A program made the translations under genes and the position numbers. This document shows positions 1 to 12,899 of a DNA stretch of 64,000 nt, in pieces (the stretch's first letter is position 1; every line of letters starts with the position of its first letter). Source of the DNA: Torreya grandis (lineage: Eukaryota; Streptophyta; Pinopsida; Cupressales; Taxaceae); the NCBI GenBank assembly GCA_037957365.1, contig JARHVA010004250.1, positions 421,001 to 485,000 on the forward strand, written 5' to 3'. The notes below the pieces were generated by a model. It did not search any database and was not told where the DNA came from. It was given only the letters and a program-made list of their open reading frames with translations.

Positions 1-1048
1 GCACAAGTCATGAATTATAGGACTTGGTTAATTCCACGAAGGTTTCAAGTAAATTCACAGGTGCAAGCCTTTCATGGGATAATCCTAGTGGTCTATAGGT
101 GCAAGAATTTATGGTCTATAGGTGGATTATTATTAGCCTTATGTGTGCAATCCTTTGTTTAATTATAGCTTAGTATTATATCAATTCTTGAAGGGTTACG
201 GGGTTGTTTTCAGTTGAGTTGCTTATATTAGGCTCATAATTCTCAATAAGGGTAAACTCATTTGGTGCATGGGATTCATATACTTAGTATTTTTACAATC
301 TATGGTTGACATCATCATTATTATAGGGATGCCATTAGCATCTAAAACTAGAATCATGCATACACATTACTCAATAGAAATGGAATGAAATTATAACATT
401 ACACTCATTTTGTATTGCAATCATAATATAGAAATATATAAACTAGACTCATCATAGGTACCACAACCATTCTTTACCATTAATCAAAGTTTAAATATAA
501 ATAGAGTTCATAACACTTAAAATAGAGTACATGTTTAACTCAAAATACTTAATGACCTAGAGGCTCACAAGAGAGCTTGGGTGTATATAAGCAAAGCCTT
601 CATGGCATCTAAGTTATTCATAGATATAATGGTGGCTATTAAAATGTATACATAACTAGTTCTCCAGAGATTCACTACACTAAGTTCACATCCCTTACTT
701 CACTATTTTAAAATCTTTTTAAATATTTATAGGAACATCTTTACCATGGTGGACTGTACATGCTAAGTACTGAGATGGAGCCTTTGTTGATCATTTCACC
801 AGATCCATCACCTTGTGAAATTTGTACAATAGTTGCCAAATGTCACCCAATCTATAAAATGCCCCAACAATCTTAGAAATTGTTAGCTACCTACTAGTTG
901 GTGAAAGATGTGTGTTAATTCCTCTATCTAACACTAAGATGATAAAATGTCATCATTACCCAAAATGATGCCTCACACCAATGTGTCTATCATTCTAGAA
1001 CAAATCTTGACATACTAAAATAAAGGGCCCAACATTACCCAATATTAA
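1..1048 (-). repeat. Partial 3' LTR of element E1, cut by the window edge
   Basis: On the minus strand the aORF of E1 ends at 1069. About 20 bases further on comes a G-rich tract and a start resembling TAATGTTGGGCCC. The same layout (short tract, then TGATTATGGGACCCC) follows the homologous aORF of element H at 59,401-59,425, so I read position 1048 leftward as the beginning of the E1 3' LTR. Beyond the first 40 or so bases I see no similarity to the H LTR, so the two elements are not the same LTR family. The far end lies outside the window and no target-site duplication can be checked. Confidence 0.4.
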
Positions 1049-4000
1049 ATTTATATTATATCCTTGGACTAAGATGTCAAAAAATTTGACACACAAAATT
1101 TAGGTTCATTTTCCTTAATATTAACACTTAAATCCTCAAATATCTTTATGGTGAGCTTGATTTCTTCAATGATTCTATCTATTTTAATGGAGACTATACT
1201 AAGTGCAAGTATGTCAGTCTTGTTCAGCTCCTTTCTAAAGGCTTCTAGATTTGTCTTATCATTTATCACACCCCCATCTAGGATTGTTCCTTTCTCATAG
1301 GCCTTATTCTATAAAGTGTAGAAGAGTGATTATAGGTTTTGTCCTTGGTAGTTTATCTAGGTGTTTACCACAATGACATTCTCCATGATTTGCATGTGCT
1401 CTAACCTACTCACAAAGTATACCTATGCCATCACCTTGTCCTTATCCTCCTTTACCTACTTGAGGCACGCATTTATGACTAACACTTGGTTGGAAAAGAT
1501 CAATAAGTTAGCATCAGTTGCATCTTTGCCCTCCTATAGCTTCATAAAGAGGTCCTCAACCTCTTTGAGCTTAGCAACAATCTCCTTCTATAGCATGGCA
1601 TAGGGATTTTATTTTTCTTCTTCTTGCACCAGCTCTAATTTAATTATTAGTAGATTTTAATATACTACCAAACATACTTTATCAACCTCAGAGAGGTTCA
1701 AAATATCCATGTTAATCAGAAGGGATGGTTCAACCATATTTATGTGTTCACATAGCTATTGTAGTTTGAATTTTATGGCCTACACTTCATCTTTATCTTC
1801 TTTGTAGAGCTTCTTCCATTTTCTTTTTATGACATCATTGATGATATTACGACACACAACCTCATTGGCCATCCTAATTAGCATATTTGTAGATCATACT
1901 AGGTTCATGGTGTGAGGGTTTATGATGAGGGAGTCATGCCCTTCGTCAGGTTCTTTTATGCCCACAATAGCTTCAGGTGCCTCAAAGTGAGGCTCATCCG
2001 TGTATTAATCAAATACAAACACAAGTTATTTACACATCCTAGTAGTGGTGGCTTAGGGGGGCATGGTGTCAAACATGTATAGGTCTTCATCCTTCTACCT
2101 CTTATGTACCTTCTCTCTTATGATCAACTCCATATTATCTTTCTTGATGACAACCAACTCTGTTTGCTCTTCCTCCCTTCATTGGTGCCACCACTTTCTT
2201 GAATGATTTCCTTAGAGGACTCATGTTCTTATTCCTTAAGGAGTTCTTCCTTAGAATTTCCCCTTTATCCACTTCTTCCTCCTAGGGTTTTGCAATGTTT
2301 ACCTCTAGGTTTATTCCCTTAGTGCCAATTTCCCCTTGTTCCTACCAGGGTTTATTGAGTGCCTCTATTTATTTTTCTAAGGTGCTAGTATTTCCTTCCT
2401 TTTTTTCAAGTGCCCCTTTAGTATTTGGGCATGCCTGATGTGTATGTTTATTTGCTTTCCTAGTCGGGCCACTGGGAACTTTCTTTGCTTTTTTAATGGC
2501 TAGTATCATGCTTATAGGAACCTTCTTGGTCCTCTTCTCTTCCTTGGTTGCTTCCTTTTCCTTTTAATGTCTATGCTTCTCTTTAATTGTTAGTGCCATC
2601 TCAATTTCTTCCTCATTATGGTCCATTTTATTCCATTCCCTTCTCCTCTCATCTTATGCTCTTTCATAGTATAGTCTATGATTTTAATCAAGCACTAACA
2701 CCTTCTCAATGTCCTCATCACTAAGGCCCATTTTTCCACACCTTTCTTTTCACCTCTTCTATCTATAGAGGTAGTGTGGAGGGTTCCTTACTAGATGAGG
2801 AGATTTCATACTCCTCTACTTATTTAAGTGTAGTAGTTGTACCACCTTAGAGGGCCTCCTATACATCCTTAGTGATGGGATCCTCTTCTCATTCAACCTA
2901 CATGGTGTAGGTCCCTATTATTTCTTCCTTAGTTTCTTCATTTATCCTGCATGTAAGGGTCTCTTCCTTTTCCATTTTTATAAAATTTAATATTGTGAGC
3001 ACAACTAGTCCCTTAGACTTATTTTTTTGCTTTTTACTAGAAGTAGTATTTGCTGTGAAGGTTACATGATTATTAATATATGGAGGTGCAACTTATTCAC
3101 TAGAGGCAATCTTCGACTTTATGCACTTATCAATCTCCTTAAGTGTCTTTCTTCACTTTTTATGGGGGGTCTTCTCTTCCATATTCGGTGTTGTCTTACC
3201 TTCATTGCTGATCAATAGGGGGTGATGATCATCTTTTTATGAAATGGTGCCCTTATTATGTGTCTTCATCTCATAATATAGGTTGAAGATGCACCCAATG
3301 ATTATTTCCCTTTGGAGGGGATGGAGATTCATTTGGTCAAAGTCATCTTCTTCATCTTTAGTGACCTTTTATCTTGGGTACACATATTGACACCTCAACT
3401 TGATACTTTCTCAATCTATGGCCTTTACTGAGATATCCAACTACTATGATTTGGGAATCCACCTTAGCACCACTATGAGAAATTTAACAAAAAATATAGA
3501 AGGTAGTTTGAGCCAGTTAGATAGGTTCCCATCTATGAACACTAGGCACACTACACAAAATTTTTATTTGACAATGAAGGTAACCATTCCAACCATGTGA
3601 TGGGTGAGATCTTATGAGATACACCACTCATTCTTAAATGCCTTGATATATCGATCATACCACCCTTGTGCTCTTGTCTTATATTTTTGTGAGAAGTTGG
3701 GTGAATAGATGAATTTTTGGTACTTTAACATCAGGGAGTCATTGTGTGGTGGGAACACCTAAAGGTTATCATAATCACCATCAATCATGCCTATCTCCCC
3801 CATCACAATTAATTTCAGCATGGACCACCATTTAAAGGTCTCATGTTCCTTATGGTATACTGTCATGTTCTTAACAATCTCCTCCACAATAAACTTGGAG
3901 ATATTGAAATTTTCCCCTTGTGTCATGTGGTGGGTGATGAAAAAGTAAGTCTTGATGATGTAAGACTAGTATCTACTATGGAAAATATTTGATCTCACCA

Positions 4001-4740
4001 AGCATGCCATGTCCCTTATACTAGGGTCTTGTATATCCTTAATAGGAAATGTGAATCCTACCTTGTAATAGCCTAGGAGTTTTGTAACCCTCTCCACTTT
4101 TACATCATCCTTCATCATTTAGAAAATGTTTTTACTTACATCTAAGATCCCTATGTTTATATTGATGAGGTGTGTTAATATCCACATGCACATCCCTATA
4201 AAATAGATTCATTCATTGTGGATGCATGAGAGGAAGAATTATACCAATTCTTTCAATTTTCCAAAGTTTGGAAACTTCTACAATAGGGTCATGCCTATTG
4301 TTGCCAACTTGTTTTGAAAGGAGATGTCAAATAGTGTCATTCCTACCTTAGTTTTATTATTTGTATCAACCATCCAATCATGATTGAGTTCTTAGTCATT
4401 TTTTAGCATGCGATGGTTTTACTCCTTCAATCTGCACATGTGTGAGAAGGATACCCATGTCTCCCCCACTATGACCTCAGGGGGAAATGGTATTTCTCTA
4501 TAAGGTAAGATTTGCACTTGATTTTAGGTATACCACCACAACACTAACACCTTCTACCAGTTGTGACTCTTTATTTGTAGTGACTACTTCTTTTACCATC
4601 TATGCCTTTTTGGCATCCTTTTATGCCTATAGAGGACCTGAACTTAAACTCTTTTTGCCCATTCTAAACTAGTTACTATTAAAGTGTGGTTGGTTGATAT
4701 TATTTGAGCCCTTAATTTACTTGTCACTTCTCCATAGTCA
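1049..4740 (-). pseudogene. Decayed additional ORF (aORF) of element E1, downstream of integrase
   Basis: A protein of roughly 1,200 codons can be followed on the minus strand from about 4,740 to 1,069 through scattered in-frame stops and at least two frameshifts. From about 4,500 to 3,600 one frame has only 8-9 stops in 300 codons. Visible segments, in order, are FPPEVIVGETWVSF, FGKLKELV followed by FFLSCIHNE, YFIGMCMWIL, IQDPSIRDMACLV, GWYDRYIKAFKNEW (around 3,650) and GNLSNWLKLP. A Lys/Glu-rich stretch follows (3,300-2,000), then a coiled-coil-like C-terminus (2,000-1,069). Several of these motifs recur in the same order in element H. It lies between integrase and the 3' LTR in sense orientation, where some Tat-lineage Ty3/gypsy elements carry extra ORFs. 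I do not recognise the family and assign no function. Confidence 0.7.
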
Positions 4741-6332
4741 TGGGTTTTGTGATTGTGACTTTATTTCTCGAGCTTCTAGCACCATTAATAATAGCCTCAA
4801 CATCTTAAAAAATTCATACTACCTGGTTTCTCTTTCAATCTTTCTCTACTCAACTCCTATTTAATTCTAAATGGAACATAATCTTGACATGGTTTTCTAG
4901 TTGTCACTTGGGATTATGGATGCTCTTGTTTTAACTTTTTTAGCTTTTTATCATTTTTCTTGGCTTCAAATCTAGTTTTGTGTGACATTCACACAAGGTT
5001 TATAACCTTTCAAATTTTGCCTTTCACCACTTTATACCTTATTTTTAGCTACCTTATTAATGGATGGTGAGTAATGGCATGTCATCATGTGGATATCTTT
5101 AAATCTACTAAGCCCACAAAATCCACAAAAATATGCCACCAAATTTACATTTATTACATATCTTTGTGCCTCTATCATCACTGCATTAAATTTTATTAAT
5201 GGTGTATTTAGTGAAGTGACTAGTGATTCAAATGGTCACTTCCCACCAACCATTGGGTGGGTTCTATTTATCTCAACTATTTCTCTCTTTCACTTCATTC
5301 ACATGGGTGTGACATTCACCATCCTTATGGCAACCTGGGCACAAGACTTCAAATTTTCATGATTTAGCCTCCTTAGTTCCATCATGTCTTCATTCTACAC
5401 TTGATTTCAAGAGTGATTCCATTTTTAGGTCAATTTATCTATGCTTTAATCTCTTGATTTGACCTCCCCTACCCCATAAAAATTCTTGCATTGGTACTCC
5501 AATGCTTCATTCTCTAGGTTTCTTGTACACTAGCCTCTTGTGCACCTCTTTATGTTAACTTAGTACTGAGCTATTTCTAAATCTAGAAAACTTCACATGT
5601 CCAAAAACTTAGGTGTCTAGCTTTAGGCACTTTAAAAATCATCCATGGTCTACTCACCTAACTATATTTATGTGTGTAAATACTAGAAGATGTATCTTAT
5701 GGGCCTAAAAGCACCATGCTTATTCACCTAACACAAATGGAATAAACATAAGTAAACATATGGATTATTATAAAATTTCTTTTGGTCAATCTCAAAGTGA
5801 TCAATTATGACCAAGAAGTTTGTGTCTAATGGTACAAGAACCATCTTAGTGATTATGGTGCTTTAATTTATTTTTGTTAAAATGCCTATGAAGTATTTCA
5901 CCTATCAACATACATAGTTTACATGAATCAATCTCTAATATGTTGTGGATGACATAAATTCCCATCTACCTAATATATAGCTTGCTTGGGTGAATGTGAT
6001 ACTTGGAGTCATATAGCAAGACCAGTGCACCTCTTATAAATATCTTGTGCTTGATGTGCTTATCATGTCATAGCTTTTGGCATGTTTTTTCTATTTGTTA
6101 GCTCCATCTTGCTTTGGCATGTGTCTTGTCTAAGAGCTCTAAGTCTTCCAAGCATGCACTCAAAGACTCTTGATCATCCAAATGACAAATTTACACTATA
6201 TAAAATGAGGGAACTAAAAATTACATGGGTAGAATAGCCTCTATGACAAACACTAGTTGAAAAGGCATAGCCTTATTTAAGGCTTCATACATCATGTGAT
6301 AGACCCACAACACTACTTATTACATGGTCATC
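4741..6332. other. E1 spacer between integrase and aORF, nothing recognised
   Basis: This stretch lies between the integrase remnant and the aORF of E1. It may contain the integrase C-terminus and a linker on the minus strand. I could not follow a convincing frame or recognise a motif in either direction. The short open frame at 5,087-5,362 (plus) has no visible domain. Confidence 0.4.
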
Positions 6333-6930
6333 CTAATCCTTGTGACCAACATCACATATATTTGTGAGGCACATTCCCAATATATTATTGAATGTCTTAG
6401 TGGTTCCATTTACTTTAGGATGATAAGGTGTTGTCTTATGGTGTGTTACCATGTATTCAATTAGTAGGATTTGAATAATCTTATTGATGAAGTGTGTACC
6501 ATAATTTCTATTCAAACTGAGTGGGCACCCATAGGAACTAATGATGTTCTCCCATATAAACATTGTGGTTGTGGAAGTTATTTAATCTTTGGTTGATGTT
6601 TCCTTGGCCCACTTAGTGAGGTAATATATGGCTCCCGAAATGTATCATGCACCTATGCACCCTATGGTGGGATTAATAGTTTCAATAAAGTCAATGGCCC
6701 ATTTTTAAAATGGTACCTTTGTAAGGATGGGGATGAGAGGAATTTCATCTTAGTGGTTGGGCTTTCCCATGTGATGGAATATGTCACATGTTTTGGCATA
6801 ATATTTAGTATCTTGGAATAAATTTGGCCATCATAAACCTAATTATAGAACCTTACACACCGTAGCATTTCTAGAACAATGTCTACCATCAATTCCCTTA
6901 TTCACCTCTTGCAAGATCAAGTCCCATTCA
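6333..6930 (-). pseudogene. Integrase remnant of element E1 (Ty3/gypsy)
   Basis: Ty3/gypsy integrase inserts the element cDNA into host DNA. On the minus strand the order is a degenerate zinc-binding end (KTCDIFHHMGKP, where the second cysteine of the usual CxxC is F), then the catalytic core with WAIDFIETINP, YYLTKWAKE, ENIISSYGCPLSLN, GTHFINK and the hallmark HHKTTPYHPKVNG. The first catalytic Asp, expected in a DYLTKW-like motif, is Y. The Asp of SDRGTHF is N, and the Glu expected after the VNG motif is K. All three catalytic positions are therefore lost and the enzyme is dead. The section 6,333-6,563 is open without a stop. It is followed on the minus strand by the aORF, and RNase H lies upstream. 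Confidence 0.85.
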
Positions 6931-7363
6931 TGATCTAGGACACATATGTGTAGGACATCATCATGGATCAACTTGTATAGTTCCCAACCAATAAGTTAAA
7001 ATGGGGTAGTGTTAAATATAAGCTACCTTTGACATCATAGTTTGGGGTGTAGATCTAGATGTCAAAAATATCTTGATCTTTACCAAGTCTTATAAAATGT
7101 GCTAAAGCATGTAAATCTACATGTCATGCATATCATATTTTATAGGCATGGCCACATCAGTAGAGTTTATGAAGGATAGATGGTCTAGGCCCATATTTTA
7201 TTTTCTAGTTTTAAGTATAGAAGAGAACTAAAATTCTTGAAACAAAACTATCCATCAACAAATGCACCTATGGAGAATGAGCTTGTTCACTAGGTACTTA
7301 AACACCTCCTAATTAGTTAAGAAAATGAAGGGGGTTACTAATAGATATTGTTAGAATTTTTAT

Positions 7364-7545
7364 AGGGCATAGACCATGGTAAACACCTTACATTTAGATG
7401 TGGTGTAGTTTTGCTCTGCCTTGGTCAATTTTATGCTTATAAAATAAATGGGGTGGTTTATTTTTCCTTCACTTGGTCTCACTAGGATGTTTTCAATCAC
7501 AAGACCATATACATTAATGTAGACATGGAAGGGAGTTGTCCAATT
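7364..7545 (-). pseudogene. RNase H remnant of element E1
   Basis: The minus strand reads PFHVYINVYGLVIENILV, then HPIYFISIKLTKAEQNYTT and KCKVFTMVYAL. These match the Ty3/gypsy RNase H pattern (FHVxxDAS...HPIYFASRxLxxAExNYTTTEREALAMVYAL). The Asp of the DAS motif is N here. Only scattered stops occur in this segment. It lies directly downstream of the reverse transcriptase remnant and about 450 bases upstream of the integrase zinc region, the normal Ty3/gypsy order. Confidence 0.8.
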
Positions 7546-7639
7546 GAGGAATCATAATATCAATTTGTTTGTCAATTTGAGATTTAGGGTCTAAAATACA
7601 TCTTCCTATACCATTACCTAATAGAATGGTATATGCTTT

Positions 7640-7912
7640 CACAAGATATCTTCTAGTGGTGGTGTAATCTTGTAATATTTCCTTATAAACTTTCTATAGT
7701 AATTAAAATGGCCAAGAAAGGAGGAAACATTATTCTATGTTTATGGGGTCTATAATTGAAGGATGATGGTGATATTTTCTAGATCAATGAGTAGACCATT
7801 CTTGCATATGATGTGCCCAATTAAAATTCCAAATGCTATTGTGAAAACACATTTATTGAGGTTTTAAAATATCTACAACTACCTACACCTCTCAAACATC
7901 AGGTGAAGTGCA
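7640..7912 (-). pseudogene. Reverse transcriptase C-terminal remnant of element E1
   Basis: The minus strand shows the thumb/connection part of a Ty3/gypsy reverse transcriptase: LHLMFERC, NLNKCVFTIAFGILIGHIICKNGLLIDLENI, then NVSSFLGHFNYYRKFI and PPLEDIL. These correspond to the family motifs LNPxKCxF, GxLLGHIVSxxGIxVDPxKI and SFLGxxNYYRRFI. The palm domain with the YVDD box should lie upstream, about 7,920-8,500 on the minus strand, but I cannot recognise it there. It is either very degraded or partly deleted. Confidence 0.8.
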
Positions 7913-8931
7913 TTGATATAGTGAATGGAAGCTTAGTCATGCTAAAGACATTGAACCATTAATTGAATTAACATGTATCATTGGTCATAATATCCTTTCA
8001 ATGAAGTAAACAAGCCTACATAGGGTCTCAAACCCCTATTTTTGCCTACAGTAAGGTCTATGCAAGCATAGGCTACAGTGAGATATGAACTACCTAGAAA
8101 GGAAAGGAGGGTTCCAATGACTATAACATAGCTAATGATGATATAATAGGAAATTTAACTCACAAAAGACATTAATAAGGGTCTCAAATGTTTCCCACAC
8201 TTGGAAAATGACTATAGTCTATACAAACAACTAAGAAACCTCTTGATTTAAAGGATAAGCATGAAGAATACACTAAGGAAAAAGCTTTTGGATGGTTTAA
8301 AAATATCCATGAGAAATAATTCACGGTAATATTCATGTTATGACAGAATAAAATCATCACATTATCTTGGAAAGGTCATCCACAAGTGGTTTTGGACAAA
8401 AATGCAAGAAAATAGGGTTTTTATCCCCTTTTTTAGACAATTTGAGTTAGTTAGGTACCTAAATGAGGGGGTATTATCTTTCCCTTTTCTAAAAAAATTC
8501 ATTAGGACTTTATAAAACTCAAAAAAAATTAAATTTTCCATGGGGATGAGGGATATATTACTCTATTTTTTCTCAGAGATCAACCATTCATGAAAATCAA
8601 AACTTTGGCAAGATAAACAAAAGTTGGAAAAATGAGTGAAGGACTCAAGTAGAGGCCTTGAGATATTAAAATAACATTGGGTGATGAACATTTCAGATAT
8701 ATATATGCTTATAAACACTCAAGAAATCTCTAACCCTTTAGGATGACCAAATTATTTGTGCATATAGTATAATAAAGCTAGCTTCCACTAGACCTAATTG
8801 GCAAAAGAGATGAAGAGAGTGTTGGAGGAGCTGTGTGATGAATTTTTGAGCATGAATGAATTTTCAAAATTAATAATGAACCATCCTAAACATGTTATGA
8901 CTACCTAAGTGATCTAAACTTATAGGGGGTG
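7913..8931. other. E1 segment expected to hold the RT N-terminal half, not recognisable
   Basis: From the order of domains in E1, this interval should encode the protease-RT linker and the RT fingers/palm on the minus strand. I translated parts of it in all three minus frames and found no FGLKNA-like, YVDD-like or VHPSL-like motif. It may be heavily mutated or partly replaced by the neighbouring LTR-like insertion. Confidence 0.3.
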
Positions 8932-10675
8932 TGTCAAGCCCATTAGGCCTTAAAGAGACTTGAAGTCCAGTAGGGGTCTACCTTTCATTTATAGGCATTG
9001 ATGAGATATACATATTATTGGTGCATTATTATTGAGTTTTTTTAGACATTTATGAGCATTTTTATGTAGATAACCTTGTAGGAGGATTTTTCTTAACCAA
9101 AAATAGCTCAAACATGCAGGAAAGTGGAAAGATAAGCTTAATAGGCCATTTTACAAAGCTCATGTCTTTAATAAGTATTTTATTGGGAAAAAAGGGGTTA
9201 TTGGAAGTTATAGAGGTTCCTCAACAATAAATTTTTTGTTTGGAATTATTTGGAAACTTGGACATTCTATCTATATGAACAACTATTAAGAATAATAATA
9301 TTTAAAAATCCTAGTAAAACCCTTAGAGGAACCCAATGGAGAAAATAGTCATGGATAGTAATTAAAATGGAATATTTTGGAAATTAAACCTAATATATCA
9401 TGGATAATACTCACTTAATATCCCACCCATGAAGAGATGTATGAAATTGTACATACAACATGCAAAACAATGTTTTTATCACCATTTTTTATGTTTTGTA
9501 GGTTCTAAGAGGCTTGAGAAGATGAAATAAAGTTTGGAGGGAGGATTAATACATATTATAACTACATATGTTCATTTTATTTTATTAAAATCCTTATATG
9601 TTTCCTAACTATATCTCTCCTTTCAACCAGTCAAAACTGGAATAGTGATCACAAGAGTGAAAAGTGTGGAAAACTAAAATGGATGTATTTTTAAGGTGAA
9701 TATAATATAATGACATTAATAATATTTATAGGTGTTATTAAATGCCTTAAATTTATTTTCATTAGAAATTGAAGACCTTTTTTAGGCCAAGTATGAGGGC
9801 TGACTGAAATAAGGAGTTTTAAGACTGCAAATAATGATTGCTTCATTTTAGGAGTTTTCAAAAGAGTAGGAATTAAAATAATGAATAAGATTTCATTAAT
9901 AAATAAATAAAATATTATAATAATCATAATACATATACCTATTTAGACGTGGGATGTTCAAATAGGTGTAAGTAATGAAGACAATTTTTTATGCCAAAAT
10001 AAGGAGTTTTATGTCGCTTTTCACAATTTTCATGGCTTGTATGGACAATTGGAATTATTGATGTTACATGGCTCATTTAATATATCTTTTACATGAATTA
10101 TTAACTTATTTATCCAATTTTACATACTGAAAAGTGACATTTTGACTTCATTTGCTTTGCCTCTCTCTCAAAAGCTATAAATATAGACTCTTTTGCTTCT
10201 TTTGGGAAGCCTCTATTAGTTGATGGTGAAACCCTAGCCAATTTTGTACTTGAAAGAATATTGAATAAATAAACAAGTTTTTTTCATACTTACAAGATGT
10301 GTAATTGAGTGTTAGTGTAATCTTGTTGGTCTTGTCTAGTAGAAGATCTTCTTTTCTAGCATGTTATCCTTGATTGGATACTAAGTGTGTAGAAAGGGTA
10401 TTGTTTTAGGTCTTTTTTAGTATTATTTTATAAGTGTATAGGTGTATTATAAGTGTCTTACGACTTTATTCCCTTATGTAATCATCCATTACCCTCCTAA
10501 GTATCAAATACCTTCTTGAATCTAACATATGAAACATTGATGTGACAATGCATTTTGAGTTGTGAGTTTTGGGTGAGAGAGACATTATATGTCTTTAAAT
10601 AATATATATTAAATCAAATAGGATGAGATTAAACATTGGTGCATCACATTTTTGTTTTATTAGTTTTTTTATTAA
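8932..10675 (+). mobile_element. LTR-like insertion (probable solo LTR) between protease and RT of E1
   Basis: The segment begins near TGTCAAGCCC (8,932), a typical LTR start. It contains a TATA box at 10,176-10,183. About 25-60 bases downstream the sequence becomes leader-like, with an AATAAA signal near 10,262, the spacing expected of a U3-R region read on the plus strand. The minus-strand E1 reading frame resumes at about 10,676 (frame reading LVDEKG), giving a maximum right boundary. Candidate ends are TGACA at 10,543-10,547 or TTAAACA near 10,635. None gives a matching target-site duplication, so the exact ends are unresolved. Confidence 0.45.
10175..10185 (+). promoter_or_regulatory. 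TATA box of the LTR-like insertion
   Basis: The sequence CTATAAATATA follows a CT-rich run, and a transcript-like region with an AATAAA polyadenylation signal lies about 90 bases downstream. This is the standard layout of a plant LTR promoter. It is the best-formed TATA box in the left third of the window. Confidence 0.5.
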
Positions 10676-11249
10676 CCTTTTTCATCCACAAGTTGATAGG
10701 CAAGGAAGTGCTTCAAAGAATGCATAAAGGGAACTAGCCCTTCTAGAGATTCATCTCTCAACATTGTCACCCATAGCAAGAGGGATTATTACATTATTCC
10801 ACTTGGATGAGGAGAGATAGGAAAATCTACAAGGGTTCAAATCTAAGTGTCAACAAGATAATTGTCTCTTAGGCCTAGAATATTTCTAAAGGCCTCATCA
10901 TTTTTAAACTCATCTACATGCACTATGAATTCTTATTGGTCCTAGGTTAAAAGCTTAGGGTGATACAAAGGAAGTGGATTATGTTGGAATAGTGGGGTAA
11001 GAGTAAAAATGGCAAGAGGTCAAACAAATTTGTATTGGTTGGGTCTTTATAAACACTATGATCTAACTCTACTTTTCTAACATCATCATTTTCAATATTC
11101 ATTGGTGTTGGAACACCAATAAAATACATGGGGTCACCCCCAGGTGGTTTAAATCTAAGACCATAGGTTTATTTGTACCAAGTTATAGAGATTATCTTAA
11201 GCGTACCCTAATGATTTTTCTTGAGGCCTCCTCTTTCATACATTTTAAC

Positions 11250-11548
11250 GAGAGAAATTGAGACACCGGTGCGATGTTGAAGGGATTGCATGAATTTTGT
11301 GTATCCAAGGTCTACTCAAGATAAAATTATAAGATATGTCTAGGTTTAAAACATGTCATAATGTATCATGGGTCAAAGGCCCAATGATAACTAACAAGTT
11401 GATGGTTCTTTTTTATTCCTATTTTTCATTGTTATAGTCCTTGATAGTGATTATTTCTATTTAAGGTTTGACTTTTGTGTATCTAATATGCTTTATGGGT
11501 TTTAGAGACACAATAGCCAAGCCTGGTCCATTATCTACAAGGACACAT
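11250..11548 (-). pseudogene. Aspartic protease remnant of element E1
   Basis: Retroviral-type aspartic protease processes the Gag-Pol polyprotein. The minus strand gives ECVLVDNGPGLAI at about 11,545-11,507, matching the active-site motif of Tat/Athila-like plant elements (LVDNGSxLNV). Two hundred bases on it gives LDISYNFILSRPWIHKIHAIPS, matching the family C-terminal motif SYNxLLGRPWIHxxxAIPST. The catalytic Asp-Asn-Gly is intact, but stops lie between the two motifs. Downstream a short open frame (11,129-10,947) continues as the linker toward reverse transcriptase. Confidence 0.8.
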
Positions 11549-12899
11549 TCCACTTTATGATGTATAATGATAACTTCAATATATAATGGATTATTATGGA
11601 GAGGGACAAGGGATGACATATCACTTTGGTCTAAGGTCAACTATTGTCCTGGGGTTAGATGTATAACCAAAGCTTTGAATTTATCTAGGCTTATGTCATT
11701 TGTAACTTTTGATTGGCTTAAGAATTATGTTAAGATGTTATTATGGATTTTAGATGTATGAAAAAAATCTAAAATGGATATTTGTGTGGGTGTCTTCTAA
11801 ATTTATTCCATACTATAGAACATATTTTCTTTCATGGTGGTACATGGCTTATTCCTCACCATAATAGTGGGTTAGATGGGTTTGGTGGTAGATAGTTGGT
11901 GGCCTAGGATGGTAATATTTGATTTTTAATTTGTGATTTCATAATCAAAATTAGATATCAAACCATGATTTTTAGAAAATTATGGTTGCAAAGGGCCAGA
12001 TAGGATAAGTCTTGGTTGTCAGTACACTTATATGTGACCATGGGACAATTATGAGTTATTAGTATGTAGTCCCAGCCCAAGGAAGATCACTAACATAGGT
12101 TGGTTTGTTAGAATTATTTAGCAATGGTCTTATTATGTTTTCACTTAGTTTTGGATTGATGGTAATGGTAGAAACACAACCTCCCACAGGATGGCCTATA
12201 ACTTTATTACAATCATGTGCAATCATGTGGTAAGTCTCTTGGGTATTAACATCATTCTAGCCATGGTTTAATCTATTTGGTAATTGATGTTATCATTTCT
12301 ATTGATATTGATGTTTTTGTCTCAACTATTGATATAGTTGATTATATTATTCTGGCCTTTGTTATTATTATTGTTGGATGTTATTATTATGTTTTGTAAA
12401 AGGGTTTTGGTAAATACCCAAGTTATGAATAGATTTAGATTTTCTATTATCCAATGTAATATCCCCATTTTCCAACATATTTATTATGAGGTGTTTGATA
12501 TGCACACAATGGTGTAAATTATAACCATTACCGTGATGGTATTCATATAATTTATTTTATCTATACTAGTCTAGATAAAGAATGCCCTAAGGATAGTGCT
12601 TCAAAATTGGCTAACTAATCAGATTAATAGTAGCTAGTTTATGAAACATAACTTCAATGGGTTATCTAAGGTCACTAAAAATTCTATGAGTAAGAACATT
12701 CCTCCTTAGATGGGGGGATTGCAAAGGTAAAGTTTGTTGTGTTTGTTGAGATGGTCTAAGCTGATGTGAAGGTTGCATTTGTTGAATGGGTTGTTGGTGA
12801 GGATCAATTTATATTTGTAGTGTTCGATGATAAAACTATGTTTACATCATTTAAACATGACATGACTCCGTTAATCCATTTCTAATGACATTTTTGTTG

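Noticed and set aside
8927..10552. 8,932-10,547 as an LTR with TGTCA/TGACA ends
   Set aside because: The flanking 5-mers GGGTG and ATGCA do not match, so these ends are not confirmed.
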